From Streptomyces sp. NRRL F-6492 (lineage in GTDB: Bacteria; Actinomycetota; Actinomycetes; Streptomycetales; Streptomycetaceae): DNA of 64,000 nucleotides. The stretch spans positions 62,001-126,000 of the forward strand of contig NZ_LGEG01000149.1 in assembly GCF_001280125.1 (NCBI RefSeq). The letters run 5' to 3'. A program made the translations under genes and the position numbers. This document shows, one piece after another, positions 16,140 through 24,087 of the stretch. Within the stretch, counting starts at the first letter, position 1. Each line of letters opens with the position of its first letter. The notes under the pieces were generated by a model, which did not search any database, had not been told where the DNA came from, and was given only the letters and a program-made list of their open reading frames with translations.

Positions 16140-17509
16140 GCACCACCGACCACGCCCCGGGAGGCCACCGCGTGAGCGCCCGCACCCCCGCCCCCCGCCC
16201 GTACCGCAGCTACGTCTACGCCTATCCGCACAAGACGGCGTACCGGGAGCTGACCGATCCCCCGGAGCTCGCCGCGCTCTGGGCCGGGGAGCCGAAGGAC
16301 GCGCTCTCGCTCTACGCGCACGTGCCGTTCTGCGAGGTCCGCTGCGGCTTCTGCAACCTCTTCACCCGGATCGGCGCCCCCGGCGAGCTGACCACCCGCT
16401 ACCTGGACGCCCTCGACCGGCAGGCGACCGCCGTGCGCGAGGCCCTCGGGGACGGGGAGCCGGTGCGGTTCGCCACGGCCGCGTTCGGCGGCGGCACGCC
16501 CACCTTCCTGACCGCCGCCGAGCTGGAGCGGCTCTGCGACATCGCGGAGAAGCGCATGGGGGCGGACCTGCGGGCGGTGCCGCTGTCCGTGGAGACCTCG
16601 CCCGCGACCGCGACCGCCGACCGGCTCGCGGTGCTCGCGGAGCGGGGCGCGACCCGGCTCAGCATCGGGGTGCAGAGCTTCGTGGAGGCCGAGGCGAGGG
16701 CGGCGGTCCGGCCGCAGCGCCGCGCGGACGTCGAGGCGGCGCTCGGCCGGATCCGGGACACCGGCGTCCCCGTGCTCAACATCGACCTGATCTACGGGAT
16801 CGACGGGCAGACCGAGGAGTCCTGGCGCCGCTCCCTGGACGCGGCCCTGGCCTGGCGTCCGGAGGAGCTGTACCTGTACCCGCTGTACGTCCGGCCGCTG
16901 ACCGGTCTGGGCCGGACGCCCCCCGAGGACGACCGGGAGTGGGACGGGCGGCGGCTGCGGCTCTACCGCCACGGCCGGGACCACCTCCTGTCCCGCGGCT
17001 ACGAGCAGGTGTCGATGCGGATGTTCCGGCGGCGGGACGCGGCGCCGCTCGGTCCGGACGACCACGCGTGCCAGACGGACGGGATGATCGGGCTGGGCTG
17101 CGGGGCCCGTTCGTACACCTCGGCCCTGCACTACTCCTTCGACTACGCCGTCGACATGCGGGAGATCCGCTCGATCATCGACGCCTACACGGAGACCGGC
17201 GACTTCTCGCGCGCCCGGGTGGGCCGGTGGGTGGACGCCGGGGAGGCCCGGCGGCGCCATCTGCTCCAGTCGCTGCTCCAGGCGGAGGGGATGCCGGTCG
17301 CCGGGTACGAGGAGCGGTTCGGGTCCTCGCCGTTCGCGGACTTCCCCGGCGAGCTGGGCCGGTTCGAGGCGCTCGGCTGGCTGGACGGGGAGGCCCCGGA
17401 GGGACTGCTGAGGCTCTCGCCGGAGGGGCTCGCGCACTCGGACGGCCTCGGTCCGGAGCTGTTCTCCCCCGGGGTGCGGGCCGCGATGGCCGCGTACGAG
17501 CCGAAGTAG
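16136..17509 (+). CDS. STM4012 family radical SAM protein (HemN-like)
   Basis: 457 residues. The 4Fe-4S ligands are C66, C70 and C73 in HVPFCEVRCGFCNLF, followed by GGGTPTFL, RLSIGVQSF and NIDLIYGIDGQT, which are the HemN/coproporphyrinogen-dehydrogenase-like motifs. HemN relatives include heme chaperones and radical methylases or cyclopropanases; the STM4012 family's reaction is unknown. GTG start overlaps the STM4013 stop by GTGA; a second GTG at 16172 is possible. Cytoplasmic, needs SAM and an electron donor. Confidence 0.9.
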   Translation: MSTTDHAPGGHRVSARTPAPRPYRSYVYAYPHKTAYRELTDPPELAALWAGEPKDALSLYAHVPFCEVRCGFCNLFTRIGAPGELTTRYLDALDRQATAVREALGDGEPVRFATAAFGGGTPTFLTAAELERLCDIAEKRMGADLRAVPLSVETSPATATADRLAVLAERGATRLSIGVQSFVEAEARAAVRPQRRADVEAALGRIRDTGVPVLNIDLIYGIDGQTEESWRRSLDAALAWRPEELYLYPLYVRPLTGLGRTPPEDDREWDGRRLRLYRHGRDHLLSRGYEQVSMRMFRRRDAAPLGPDDHACQTDGMIGLGCGARSYTSALHYSFDYAVDMREIRSIIDAYTETGDFSRARVGRWVDAGEARRRHLLQSLLQAEGMPVAGYEERFGSSPFADFPGELGRFEALGWLDGEAPEGLLRLSPEGLAHSDGLGPELFSPGVRAAMAAYEPK

Positions 17510-17518
17510 GGGGCGGCC

Positions 17519-18379
17519 GTGGACCTGACGCTGCTCTACCGGGGGCCGCTCTCCTCCTGCGACTACGACTGTCCGTACTGCCCCTTCGCCAAGCGGCGGG
17601 ACAGCCGCGAGCAGTTGCGCGCGGACCGGGCGGCGCTCGAACGGTTCACCGGGTGGGCCGCCGCGCAGACCGGGGACCGGCTGCGGATCCTGTTCACGCC
17701 GTGGGGCGAGGGCCTGGTGCGCTCCTGGTACCGGCGGGCGCTCGTCGAGCTGTCGCGGCTGCCGCACGTCGAGCGGGTGGCCATCCAGACCAATCTGAGC
17801 TGCCGGACCGACTGGCTGGCGGAGGCGGACCCGGAGGGCGTGGCGCTCTGGTGCACGTACCACCCGGGGCAGACGCCGTACGGGCGCTTCCTCGCCAAGT
17901 GCCACGACCTGGCGGAGCGGGGGGTGCGGTTCAGCGTGGGCGTGGTGGGGCTCCCGGAGCACCGGGAGCACGCGCGGCGGCTGCGGGACGCGCTGCCGCC
18001 GCACGTGTACCTGTGGGTGAACGCGGCCGAGGGGCACGCGTACACCGACGAGGAGGCCGACGGGTGGACGGAGCTCGACCCGCTCTTCCCGTACAGCCGG
18101 CATCCGCACCGCTCGGCGGGGCTGCCCTGCCGCACCGGCGAGTCGGTGATCTCGGTGGACGGCGGGGGGACGGTGCGGCGCTGCCACTTCGTCAAGGCCG
18201 AACTGGGGAACCTGTACGACGGTTCGTACCGCGCCGCCCTGCGTCCCCGCGCCTGCCCCCTCGCCGTCTGCGACTGCCACATCGGCTACGTCCACCTGGA
18301 GACGCTGCCGCTGTACGACGTGTTCGCCGGCGGGGTCCTGGAGCGGATCCCCGCCGCGCCGCCCGCTACAGGGGCATGA
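17519..18379 (+). CDS. STM4011 family radical SAM protein
   Basis: 286 residues. Cluster motif CDYDCPYC gives ligands C14, C18 and C21. The C-terminal part has further Cys (CRTGE, RRCHFVKAELGNLYDG, CPLAVCDCHIGYVH), resembling a SPASM/twitch auxiliary Fe-S region. That layout is typical of radical SAM enzymes acting on peptides or sugars. Last gene of the STM4015-4011 operon, 9 nt after STM4012. Its 3' end overlaps the convergent SGNH gene by 14 nt. Confidence 0.9.
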   Translation: MDLTLLYRGPLSSCDYDCPYCPFAKRRDSREQLRADRAALERFTGWAAAQTGDRLRILFTPWGEGLVRSWYRRALVELSRLPHVERVAIQTNLSCRTDWLAEADPEGVALWCTYHPGQTPYGRFLAKCHDLAERGVRFSVGVVGLPEHREHARRLRDALPPHVYLWVNAAEGHAYTDEEADGWTELDPLFPYSRHPHRSAGLPCRTGESVISVDGGGTVRRCHFVKAELGNLYDGSYRAALRPRACPLAVCDCHIGYVHLETLPLYDVFAGGVLERIPAAPPATGA

Positions 18380-19178
18380 GGTCGCCGAGGGGCATCAGGT
18401 CGGGGCGCTTGGCCTCGACGTGGTCCCCGGAGCTCTCGCCGCGCAGCCGTCGCCCGATCCAGGGCACGAGGTACTCCCGCGCCCACTGGATGTTGTCCCG
18501 GCGCACTTCGAGGGAGCCGCGCGGCGGCACCGGCGGCCACACCTGGTCGGGGTCGGCGGGCACCGGCAGGCCGAGGACCTGGGCGGCGCGCAGGGCGACC
18601 CGGGTGTGCCCCTCGGGCGAGAGGTGCAGCCGGTCGCCGTCCCAGGCCCGCCGGTCCTGCACGGACTTCAGGGACCAGAGGTCGAGGACCGGGCAGCCGT
18701 GCCGGTCCGCGATCGCCCGGACGTGCGCGGTGTAGGTGGCGATCTTGCCGCGCAGGTGCCGGAGCACGGGGACGTCGCGGGTGTCGAAACCGGTGGTGAC
18801 CATGACGGTCCCGACGGCGGAGGTCAGGTCGGCGACGGCGCGCTCGAAGCGCTCGGCCACGTCGTCCGGATCGGTGCCGGGGCGGATGATGTCGTTGCCG
18901 CCCGCGCAGAAGGTCACCAGGTCGGGGGCGAGTTCCTTCGCCCGGGGGACCTGTTCCGCCACGATCTGGTCGAGGAGGCGCCCGCGTACGGCCAGGTTGG
19001 CGTAGCGGAAGGCGTCGTGCTCCGGCAGCTGGTCGGCGAGCAGGACCGCGAAGCGGTCCGCCCAGCCGACGTACGTCCCGTCGGGGCCGGGGTCTCCGAC
19101 GCCCTCGGTGAAGCTGTCACCGATCGCCGCGTACGACCCGAATGCGTTCTTGTCTCTTGATCTCGAATCGTCTGCCAC
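18366..19178 (-). CDS. SGNH/GDSL hydrolase family protein
   Basis: 270 residues. Block I AAIGDSFTEGVGD (nucleophile Ser), block III GGNDI and block V DGDRLHLSPEGH supply the Ser/Gly/Asn/His set. No signal peptide, so an intracellular esterase or lipase; substrate unknown. GTG start. C-terminal repeats PLGDLMPL. It converges on the STM4011 gene with a 14-nt overlap. Confidence 0.9.
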   Translation of the reverse strand: MADDSRSRDKNAFGSYAAIGDSFTEGVGDPGPDGTYVGWADRFAVLLADQLPEHDAFRYANLAVRGRLLDQIVAEQVPRAKELAPDLVTFCAGGNDIIRPGTDPDDVAERFERAVADLTSAVGTVMVTTGFDTRDVPVLRHLRGKIATYTAHVRAIADRHGCPVLDLWSLKSVQDRRAWDGDRLHLSPEGHTRVALRAAQVLGLPVPADPDQVWPPVPPRGSLEVRRDNIQWAREYLVPWIGRRLRGESSGDHVEAKRPDLMPLGDLMPL

Positions 19179-19282
19179 GGGGGCACATCCTTCCCTTTCG
19201 CGTGTGACCTACGCGACCGTAAGGAGGGGTTGACGACGGGTGACATATGCCACCGATAAAGATTCGCCCAAGTCGGAATAGG

Positions 19283-19316
19283 CCGACGGCCCGGCACGGG
19301 TGTGCCGGGCCGTCGG
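19283..19316 (-). terminator. Terminator hairpin of the M23 gene
   Basis: Perfect 15-bp arms (CCGACGGCCCGGCAC, 19283-19297, and its complement, 19302-19316) with a GGGT loop, 23 nt after the stop at 19339. Lies between the M23 gene and the SGNH gene, both on the minus strand. Confidence 0.8.
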
Positions 19317-19338
19317 AAAGGGTCTCCCCTTCGGTGCG

Positions 19339-20310
19339 TCAGACGGAGACGCCGTGCTGGCGCAGGTAGGCCAGCGGGTCGACGTCCGAGCCGTAGTTCG
19401 GCGTGGTGCGGATCTCGAAGTGCAGGTGCGGGCCGGTGGAGTTGCCGGTGGAACCGGAGAGGCCGATCTGCTGCCCGCCGCTGACGCTCTGCCCGGCCGA
19501 GACCGAGAGGGAGGAGAGGTGGGCGTACTGCGAGTAGTTGCCGTCCGCGTGCTGGATGACGACCTCGTTGCCGTACGAGCCGCTCCAGCCGGCGGAGACG
19601 ACCGTGCCGGCGCCGACGGCGCGGACGGTGGTGCCGGAGGAGGCGATGAAGTCGACGCCGGTGTGGTAGCCGGAGGACCACATGGAGCCGGAGGCGCGGT
19701 ACGGGGTGGAGAAGCCGCCGGTGACGGGGGCGACCCAGCCGGACGAGGAGGCGGTGGAGCCGGTGGAGGACGAGGAGCCGGTGGAGCTCTCCTCGGCCTT
19801 CGGGGCGGCGGCGGCCGGGGCGGCGGCGCGGCGGCTCTCGCGGGAGGCGCGGGGGGCGTCGTCGCCGTTCTTGCCGGCCTCCTGGGCACCGGTGGTGCTC
19901 TTCGGGCCGGCGGGGGCGGAGCCCTTGGCGCCGATGGTGAGCTTCATGCCGGGCAGGATGAGGGAGGGGTCCGCGCCGATGGTCCGGCGGTTGTCCTCGT
20001 ACACCTTCTGCCAGCCGCCCGCGAGGTGGTGGTCGGCGGCGATCTTCGACAGGTAGTCGCCGGAGACGACGGAGTAGGTCCGGGGACCGGTCTGCGCGGC
20101 GGCCTTCGCGGGGGCGGCCTTCGCCGCGACGGCGTGCGCGGTGACGGCGGACTGGACGGAGGCGGCGGCCGGGGCGGTCTGCTCGGCGGCGTGGGCCCCC
20201 GTGGCGCCGAGGAGCGGGAGGGCGACGACGGCGCCTCCCGTACCGGCGGCGGCGAATCCGCGGGTGAGGGGGTTGCTCTTGGGACGGCGGTGCTTACCCT
20301 TCGCGGGCAT
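19339..20310 (-). CDS. Secreted LysM + M23 family peptidoglycan endopeptidase
   Basis: 323 residues. Signal peptide ends at TGAHAAE (about residue 41). LysM domain at about 78-127 (YSVVSGDYLSKIAADHHL ... ILPGMKLTIG). A Ser/Ala/Gly-rich linker follows, then the LytM/M23 domain (about 205-315) with metal ligands in SGYHTGVDF and GPHLHFE. Cuts peptide bonds in cell-wall cross-links. ATG 20310 is behind GGAGAGGA. The 5' leader holds a c-di-AMP riboswitch. Confidence 0.93.
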   Translation of the reverse strand: MPAKGKHRRPKSNPLTRGFAAAGTGGAVVALPLLGATGAHAAEQTAPAAASVQSAVTAHAVAAKAAPAKAAAQTGPRTYSVVSGDYLSKIAADHHLAGGWQKVYEDNRRTIGADPSLILPGMKLTIGAKGSAPAGPKSTTGAQEAGKNGDDAPRASRESRRAAAPAAAAPKAEESSTGSSSSTGSTASSSGWVAPVTGGFSTPYRASGSMWSSGYHTGVDFIASSGTTVRAVGAGTVVSAGWSGSYGNEVVIQHADGNYSQYAHLSSLSVSAGQSVSGGQQIGLSGSTGNSTGPHLHFEIRTTPNYGSDVDPLAYLRQHGVSV

Positions 20311-20324
20311 GGCGAATTCCTCTC

Positions 20325-20490
20325 CGGCGCCTGCGAGGTGAGCTGTCGGGTTCGGACTGGAGATGCCCGGCCGCGCTCTCACGCGGCTTCACCCCGAGCC
20401 GTCCTGCATCGCGGGACCGGCGTACTTCCTGGGTCCCCCGCTCCTGCCACGCATGGGATGGGTGGAATTCCGGGCGGTGGCAGGATTAGG
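20325..20490 (-). ncRNA. ydaO-yuaA: c-di-AMP riboswitch (ydaO-yuaA leader)
   Basis: The minus-strand leader of the M23 gene contains the conserved blocks of this riboswitch in order: GCAGGAGCGGGGGACCCAGG (about 20448-20429), GGGGTGAA (20395-20388), GCCGGGCA, then CGAACCCGACAGCT (about 20354-20341) and CCTCGCAGGCG. The 5' part also pairs CCTGCCAC (20443-20450) with GTGGCAGG (20477-20484). Riboswitches of this class sit before Streptomyces cell-wall hydrolase genes and switch expression off when c-di-AMP is high. End points are approximate. Confidence 0.85.
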
Positions 20491-20512
20491 CGGTCCGTCC
20501 GGATTGACGGTG

Positions 20513-20542
20513 ACGCTAGACGAGCGGGGTCGGCGCGAACAA
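20513..20542 (-). promoter_or_regulatory. Promoter of the riboswitch-M23 transcript
   Basis: On the minus strand TTGTTC (20542-20537), 18-nt spacer, TAGCGT (20518-20513). Predicted start near 20506 gives a leader of about 196 nt, enough for the riboswitch. The rest of 20543-20863 holds the divergent promoter of the phosphatase gene; I see no clear -35/-10 pair there. Confidence 0.55.
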
Positions 20543-20863
20543 GCCGCTGTTTTGTCCCGGGATTCCGCCCTAGATCGTTCCTCCGGGATTCCGGTCACCC
20601 TCCGTGGATGACGGTCCTTCGACTTCCTTTTCCCGTAAGGAAATTGCGCCGGAGGTCCGGCCACGATCCGTCACTTCTATGACGCTGCTCACGCGCCGGA
20701 ACCCATCTCGCCCGTAAACAGGGCGTGTTATATCCAATGACCCAATTCGGACAGATCACCCATTCCCGTCTGAGGGGGTGCGCCGCGTCCCTCCCGTCTG
20801 GATGATTGCCCCAGGAACCGATTTCTCGTCGGGCACCCGAACGCCGACTCCCCAGGAGCATCC

Positions 20864-21685
20864 GTGACGCAGCAGCTGCCGCAGGTCCCGCCCATCGAAG
20901 CCGCCGAGCCCGAGCTGACGGAGGTCCGCAACTTCCGGGACGTGGGCGGCCTGCCGACGACGGACGGGCTGGCGGTCCGCCCCGGCCGTCTCTTCCGCAG
21001 CGGCCACCTCGCCCACGCGACCGAGAGCGACGCCGCCTTCCTCGCCACCCTCGGGCTGCACACGGTCTTCGACTTCCGCAACGAGGCCGACCGGCGGATC
21101 GAGGGCCCGGACGTCGAGCTGCCCGGCGTACGGAACGTGAACATACCCCTGAACGATCCGGCCGACGGCAAGGAGTTCTGGAAGCTGGTGCGCGACGGCG
21201 AGACCGCGCAGCTGCGGGAGATCCTCGGCGCGGGCAGGGCCGCGGCCCGGATGTCCGATTCGTACCGGCGGATGGTGATCGAGCGGACCGCGGAGCACAG
21301 CCGGATCCTGCACTCCATGGCGGAGGAGAGCGTCCCGGCCCTGATGCACTGCGCGGCGGGCAAGGACCGGGCCGGGCTCGCCGTGGCGATCACGCTGCTC
21401 GCCGTCGGGGTCGAGCGGACGGCGATCGAGGCCGACTACGTGAAGTCGAACGAGCCGCACCGCCGCTACAAGGTGCGCCGCAGCTCCACCGCCCCGGACG
21501 CCATGGGGCCCGAGGTGATGGAGCTGCTGAGCCCGCTCTTCGACGCGCGGGCGGAGTACCTGCGGGCCGCCTTCGAGACGATCGAGACGACCTGGGGCTC
21601 GGCGGACGCCTACTTCAGCGGGGGGCTGAAGCTGTCCCCGGAGACCCGCGAGCGGCTGCGGGAGCGTCTGGTCACCGGGGCGTAG
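20864..21685 (+). CDS. Tyrosine-protein phosphatase (Y_phosphatase3 family)
   Basis: 273 residues. Signature HCAAGKDRAG at 162-171 gives the CX5R P-loop (C163, R169); N-terminal FRDVGGLPTTDG and FDFRNEADRR are the family's other motifs. The family includes PtpB/MptpB-like enzymes with tyrosine/serine and phosphoinositide phosphatase activity. No signal peptide, so cytoplasmic. GTG start behind AGGAG. Diverges from the M23 gene. Confidence 0.9.
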   Translation: MTQQLPQVPPIEAAEPELTEVRNFRDVGGLPTTDGLAVRPGRLFRSGHLAHATESDAAFLATLGLHTVFDFRNEADRRIEGPDVELPGVRNVNIPLNDPADGKEFWKLVRDGETAQLREILGAGRAAARMSDSYRRMVIERTAEHSRILHSMAEESVPALMHCAAGKDRAGLAVAITLLAVGVERTAIEADYVKSNEPHRRYKVRRSSTAPDAMGPEVMELLSPLFDARAEYLRAAFETIETTWGSADAYFSGGLKLSPETRERLRERLVTGA

Positions 21686-21698
21686 ACAGCCGGGCAGC

Positions 21699-21848
21699 CT
21701 ACTTGGCGCCCATCGCGAAGAGCAGGTAGAGGAAGCCGGCGAAGAGGTGACCGGCGATCAGGTAGGCGAAGAGGCGGAGCACCAGGCCCTTGGGGAACTT
21801 GCCTTCCCCGCGCTCCTCGCCGGTGACGGGTGCGGACTTCTCGGACAT
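21699..21848 (-). CDS. DUF6126 single-span membrane miniprotein
   Basis: 49 residues: charged N-terminus, then FPKGLVLRLFAYLIAGHLFAG and a hydrophobic helix to the C-terminus. Matches the DUF6126 miniprotein commonly placed after XRE/cupin regulators in Streptomyces. AAAGGA precedes the ATG. It lies 46 nt downstream of the regulator, so very likely co-transcribed. Its end is 13 nt from the convergent phosphatase gene. Function unknown; possibly a membrane partner or target of the regulator. Confidence 0.8.
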   Translation of the reverse strand: MSEKSAPVTGEERGEGKFPKGLVLRLFAYLIAGHLFAGFLYLLFAMGAK

Positions 21849-21894
21849 GTCGGTCCTTTCCTGAAAAACCATCACAGGGGAATCGTTGCGGCGG

Positions 21895-22524
21895 TCAGCC
21901 CCGGTGCAGAGCCCCGTCGCCGAGGCACAGCTCGGCGACGGGGCTCTGCAGCAGGGTGTGGACGAAGAGCAGCTCGGCCCCGCCGGGGGTGGCGGCGCCG
22001 ATCCGGTGCGGGGTGAGCGAGTCGAAGTGCGCGCCGTCCCCGGGGTCGAGGACGTGGACCGCCTCGCCGAGCGCCAGCCGCACCCGGCCCTCAAGGACGT
22101 GGATCCACTCCTCGCCGGGGTGGACGCGCACGATGTCGGCCCGGGTGGCGTACGGCACGTGGACCCGCAGGCACTGGAGGGCGCGCCCGGCGCCGCCCGC
22201 CTGGCGGTAGATCCAGCCGTCGGCCTCGACGGGTTCGGAGCGGTCGGCCCGGACGACGGGGTCGCGCTCGGGGGGCGCCTCTCCCAGGAGCTCGGAGACC
22301 GTCGTACCGTAGGTGCGGGACAGGGCGAGCAGCATCGGCAGCGAGGGCTGCCGGTTCCCCGTCTCCAGACGGGAGAGGTGGGCCGGCGAGAGGGCGGCCC
22401 GCTGGGCGGCGGCCTCCAGGGTGAGCCCCCGGCGGCGGCGCAGGGCCCGCAGCCGCGGGGCGACGTCGGGCAGGACGCCGGAGGGGGCGGGGTCCGGGGA
22501 GGTGTCCCCGGGGACGTGGTCCAT
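21895..22524 (-). CDS. XRE family regulator with cupin domain
   Basis: 209 residues. N-terminal helix-turn-helix of the Cro/CI type (LRRRRGLTLEAAAQRAALSPAHLSRLETGNRQPSL, about 25-65) and C-terminal cupin_2 barrel (VHPGEEWIHVLEGRVRLALGE, about 135-200). Such proteins are small-molecule-sensing regulators of the PuuR/SutR type. ATG 22524 selected because the family starts shortly before the HTH. A double palindrome 22-54 bp upstream is the probable operator. Followed by the DUF6126 gene. Confidence 0.88.
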   Translation of the reverse strand: MDHVPGDTSPDPAPSGVLPDVAPRLRALRRRRGLTLEAAAQRAALSPAHLSRLETGNRQPSLPMLLALSRTYGTTVSELLGEAPPERDPVVRADRSEPVEADGWIYRQAGGAGRALQCLRVHVPYATRADIVRVHPGEEWIHVLEGRVRLALGEAVHVLDPGDGAHFDSLTPHRIGAATPGGAELLFVHTLLQSPVAELCLGDGALHRG

Positions 22525-22545
22525 GCCCCCATTCCGCCAGGATCG

Positions 22546-22578
22546 TGCCTCCGAGGCAAGTTTCTTGCCTCGGAGGCA
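22546..22578. promoter_or_regulatory. Double palindromic operator upstream of the XRE/cupin gene
   Basis: Perfect inverted repeat with 15-bp arms (TGCCTCCGAGGCAAG, 22546-22560, and its complement, 22564-22578) and a TTT spacer. Each arm itself contains TGCCTNNNAGGCA, so there are two tandem palindromic sites. Position just before the regulator suggests autoregulation. Confidence 0.65.
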
Positions 22579-22582
22579 AAAC

Positions 22583-22690
22583 CCGGAGGGCTCCTCGCGC
22601 GCCCGATGCTCTTCATGCGCCGGAGGCCCCTCGCAAGCCCGAGGCTCCTCATGCGCCCGAGGGCCCTCGTACGCCCGAGGGCCCCGCCGC
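22583..22690. repeat. Six degenerate 18-bp tandem repeats
   Basis: Units start at 22583, 22601, 22619, 22637, 22655 and 22673; best copy GCCCGAGGGCCCTCGTAC. Several contain the palindrome CGAGGGCCCTCG. Placed between the hpnO stop and the XRE operator, where a terminator for the hopanoid operon would be expected. Confidence 0.7.
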
Positions 22691-22691
22691 G

Positions 22692-24080
22692 TCAGCGCTG
22701 CGCGACCGCCTGCCTGACCAGGGTCTTCCCGAAGTCCCACATCAGCCCGCCCCCGCCGTGGGCCTCGTCCATGACCGCCGTGAAGGCGGTGACGAACCGG
22801 TCCACGTCCGCCTCGTCGACGACGAGGGGCGGGATCAGCTTGATCACCTCCAGGTGGTCCCCGGAGACCTGGGTGAGGATCCTGTGCCGCTGGAGCAGCG
22901 GGACGACGACCATCTGGGCGAAGAGGCCCTTGCGGGCCGCCTGGAGCATCGTCCAGCGGCCGCGCAGGCCGAGCGAGGACGGCCGGCCGAACTCGATGCC
23001 GATCATCAGACCGCGCCCGCGGATCTCGTGGAGCAGCTCGTACCGGGGCACCAGCTCCTTCAGGCGGCCGGAGAGCAGGTCGCCGATCCGGCGCGCGCGG
23101 GCGACCGTGCCCTCGTCCTCCATCACGGAGAGGACGGCGAGCCCGGCCGCCATGGCCTGCGCGTTCGATCCGAAGCTCGCGGAGTGGACCAGGACCCGGT
23201 CCATCGACGAGTAGACCTTCTTGAAGATCCAGTCCTTGCCGAGGGTGGCGCCGACCGGCACGTAGCCGCCGGAGAGCGCCTTCGCGACGCAGACCAGGTC
23301 CGGCTCGACGCCCTCCTCGTGCTGGTACGCGTAGAAGTCGCCGGTCCTGCCGAGGCCGGTCTGCACCTCGTCCGCGATCAGCAGGGCGCCGTGCCGGTGC
23401 AGCAGCTCCTGGGCCCCGCGCAGGAAGCCGGGCGGGGCCGCGTGGACGCCCTTGCCCTGGACCGGCTCCACGACGAAGCCGGCCACGTCCCCCTTGCGCA
23501 GCTCCCGCTCCAGGGCGTCGAGGTCGCCGAGGGCGATCGCGGTGTCCGGCAGGAGCGGGGCGAAGCCGTCCCGGAAGCCCCGCTCGCCGTTGACGGAGAG
23601 GGAGCCGGTGGTGAGCCCGTGGAAGGCGTGGTCGCAGTAGACGATCCTGGGCCGCCCGGTGGCGTACCGGGCGAACTTGAGGGCGGTCTCCACGGCCTCG
23701 GTGCCGCTGTTGCCGAAGAAGACCCGGTCCAGGTGGGGGCTGTGGGCGAGCAGCCGCTCGGCGAGGAGGCCGGGCAGCGGCTGGCAGTCGAAGCGGGTGA
23801 GGTCGGCGAGGCCGGCGTCCAGGACGTCGTGGAGGGCCTTGCGGACGACGGGGTGGTGCCGTCCGAGGCCCATCACGCCGAAGCCGGCGAGCATGTCCAG
23901 GTAGTCGTTCCCGTCGGCGTCCCAGAAGTGGGCGCCCTCGGCCCGCTCGTACACCTTGTCGAAGCCGAGGGTGTGGAGCATGCGCGGCAGCTGGGGGTTG
24001 AGGTACCGGGCGTGCAGCTCGTACCGCTCGCCGCCGCGCTCGGCGAGCAGCCCTCGCAGGTCGAACCCGCCGCCGGTCAC
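22692..24080 (-). CDS. hpnO: Hopanoid aminotransferase HpnO (class III, PLP)
   Basis: 462 residues. Class III aminotransferase: FFGNSGTEAVETALKFARY, IADEVQTGLGRTG and the PLP Lys in VAKALSGGYVPVGA. Last gene of the hopanoid operon, 7 nt after hpnH. In hopanoid pathways HpnO puts the terminal amino group on ribosylhopane-derived C35 hopanoids to give aminobacteriohopanetriol. GTG start. In S. coelicolor, as I remember it, ispG and dxs copies lie between hpnH and this gene; here they are absent. Confidence 0.9.
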   Translation of the reverse strand: MTGGGFDLRGLLAERGGERYELHARYLNPQLPRMLHTLGFDKVYERAEGAHFWDADGNDYLDMLAGFGVMGLGRHHPVVRKALHDVLDAGLADLTRFDCQPLPGLLAERLLAHSPHLDRVFFGNSGTEAVETALKFARYATGRPRIVYCDHAFHGLTTGSLSVNGERGFRDGFAPLLPDTAIALGDLDALERELRKGDVAGFVVEPVQGKGVHAAPPGFLRGAQELLHRHGALLIADEVQTGLGRTGDFYAYQHEEGVEPDLVCVAKALSGGYVPVGATLGKDWIFKKVYSSMDRVLVHSASFGSNAQAMAAGLAVLSVMEDEGTVARARRIGDLLSGRLKELVPRYELLHEIRGRGLMIGIEFGRPSSLGLRGRWTMLQAARKGLFAQMVVVPLLQRHRILTQVSGDHLEVIKLIPPLVVDEADVDRFVTAFTAVMDEAHGGGGLMWDFGKTLVRQAVAQR

Positions 24081-24087
24081 GCGCCGC

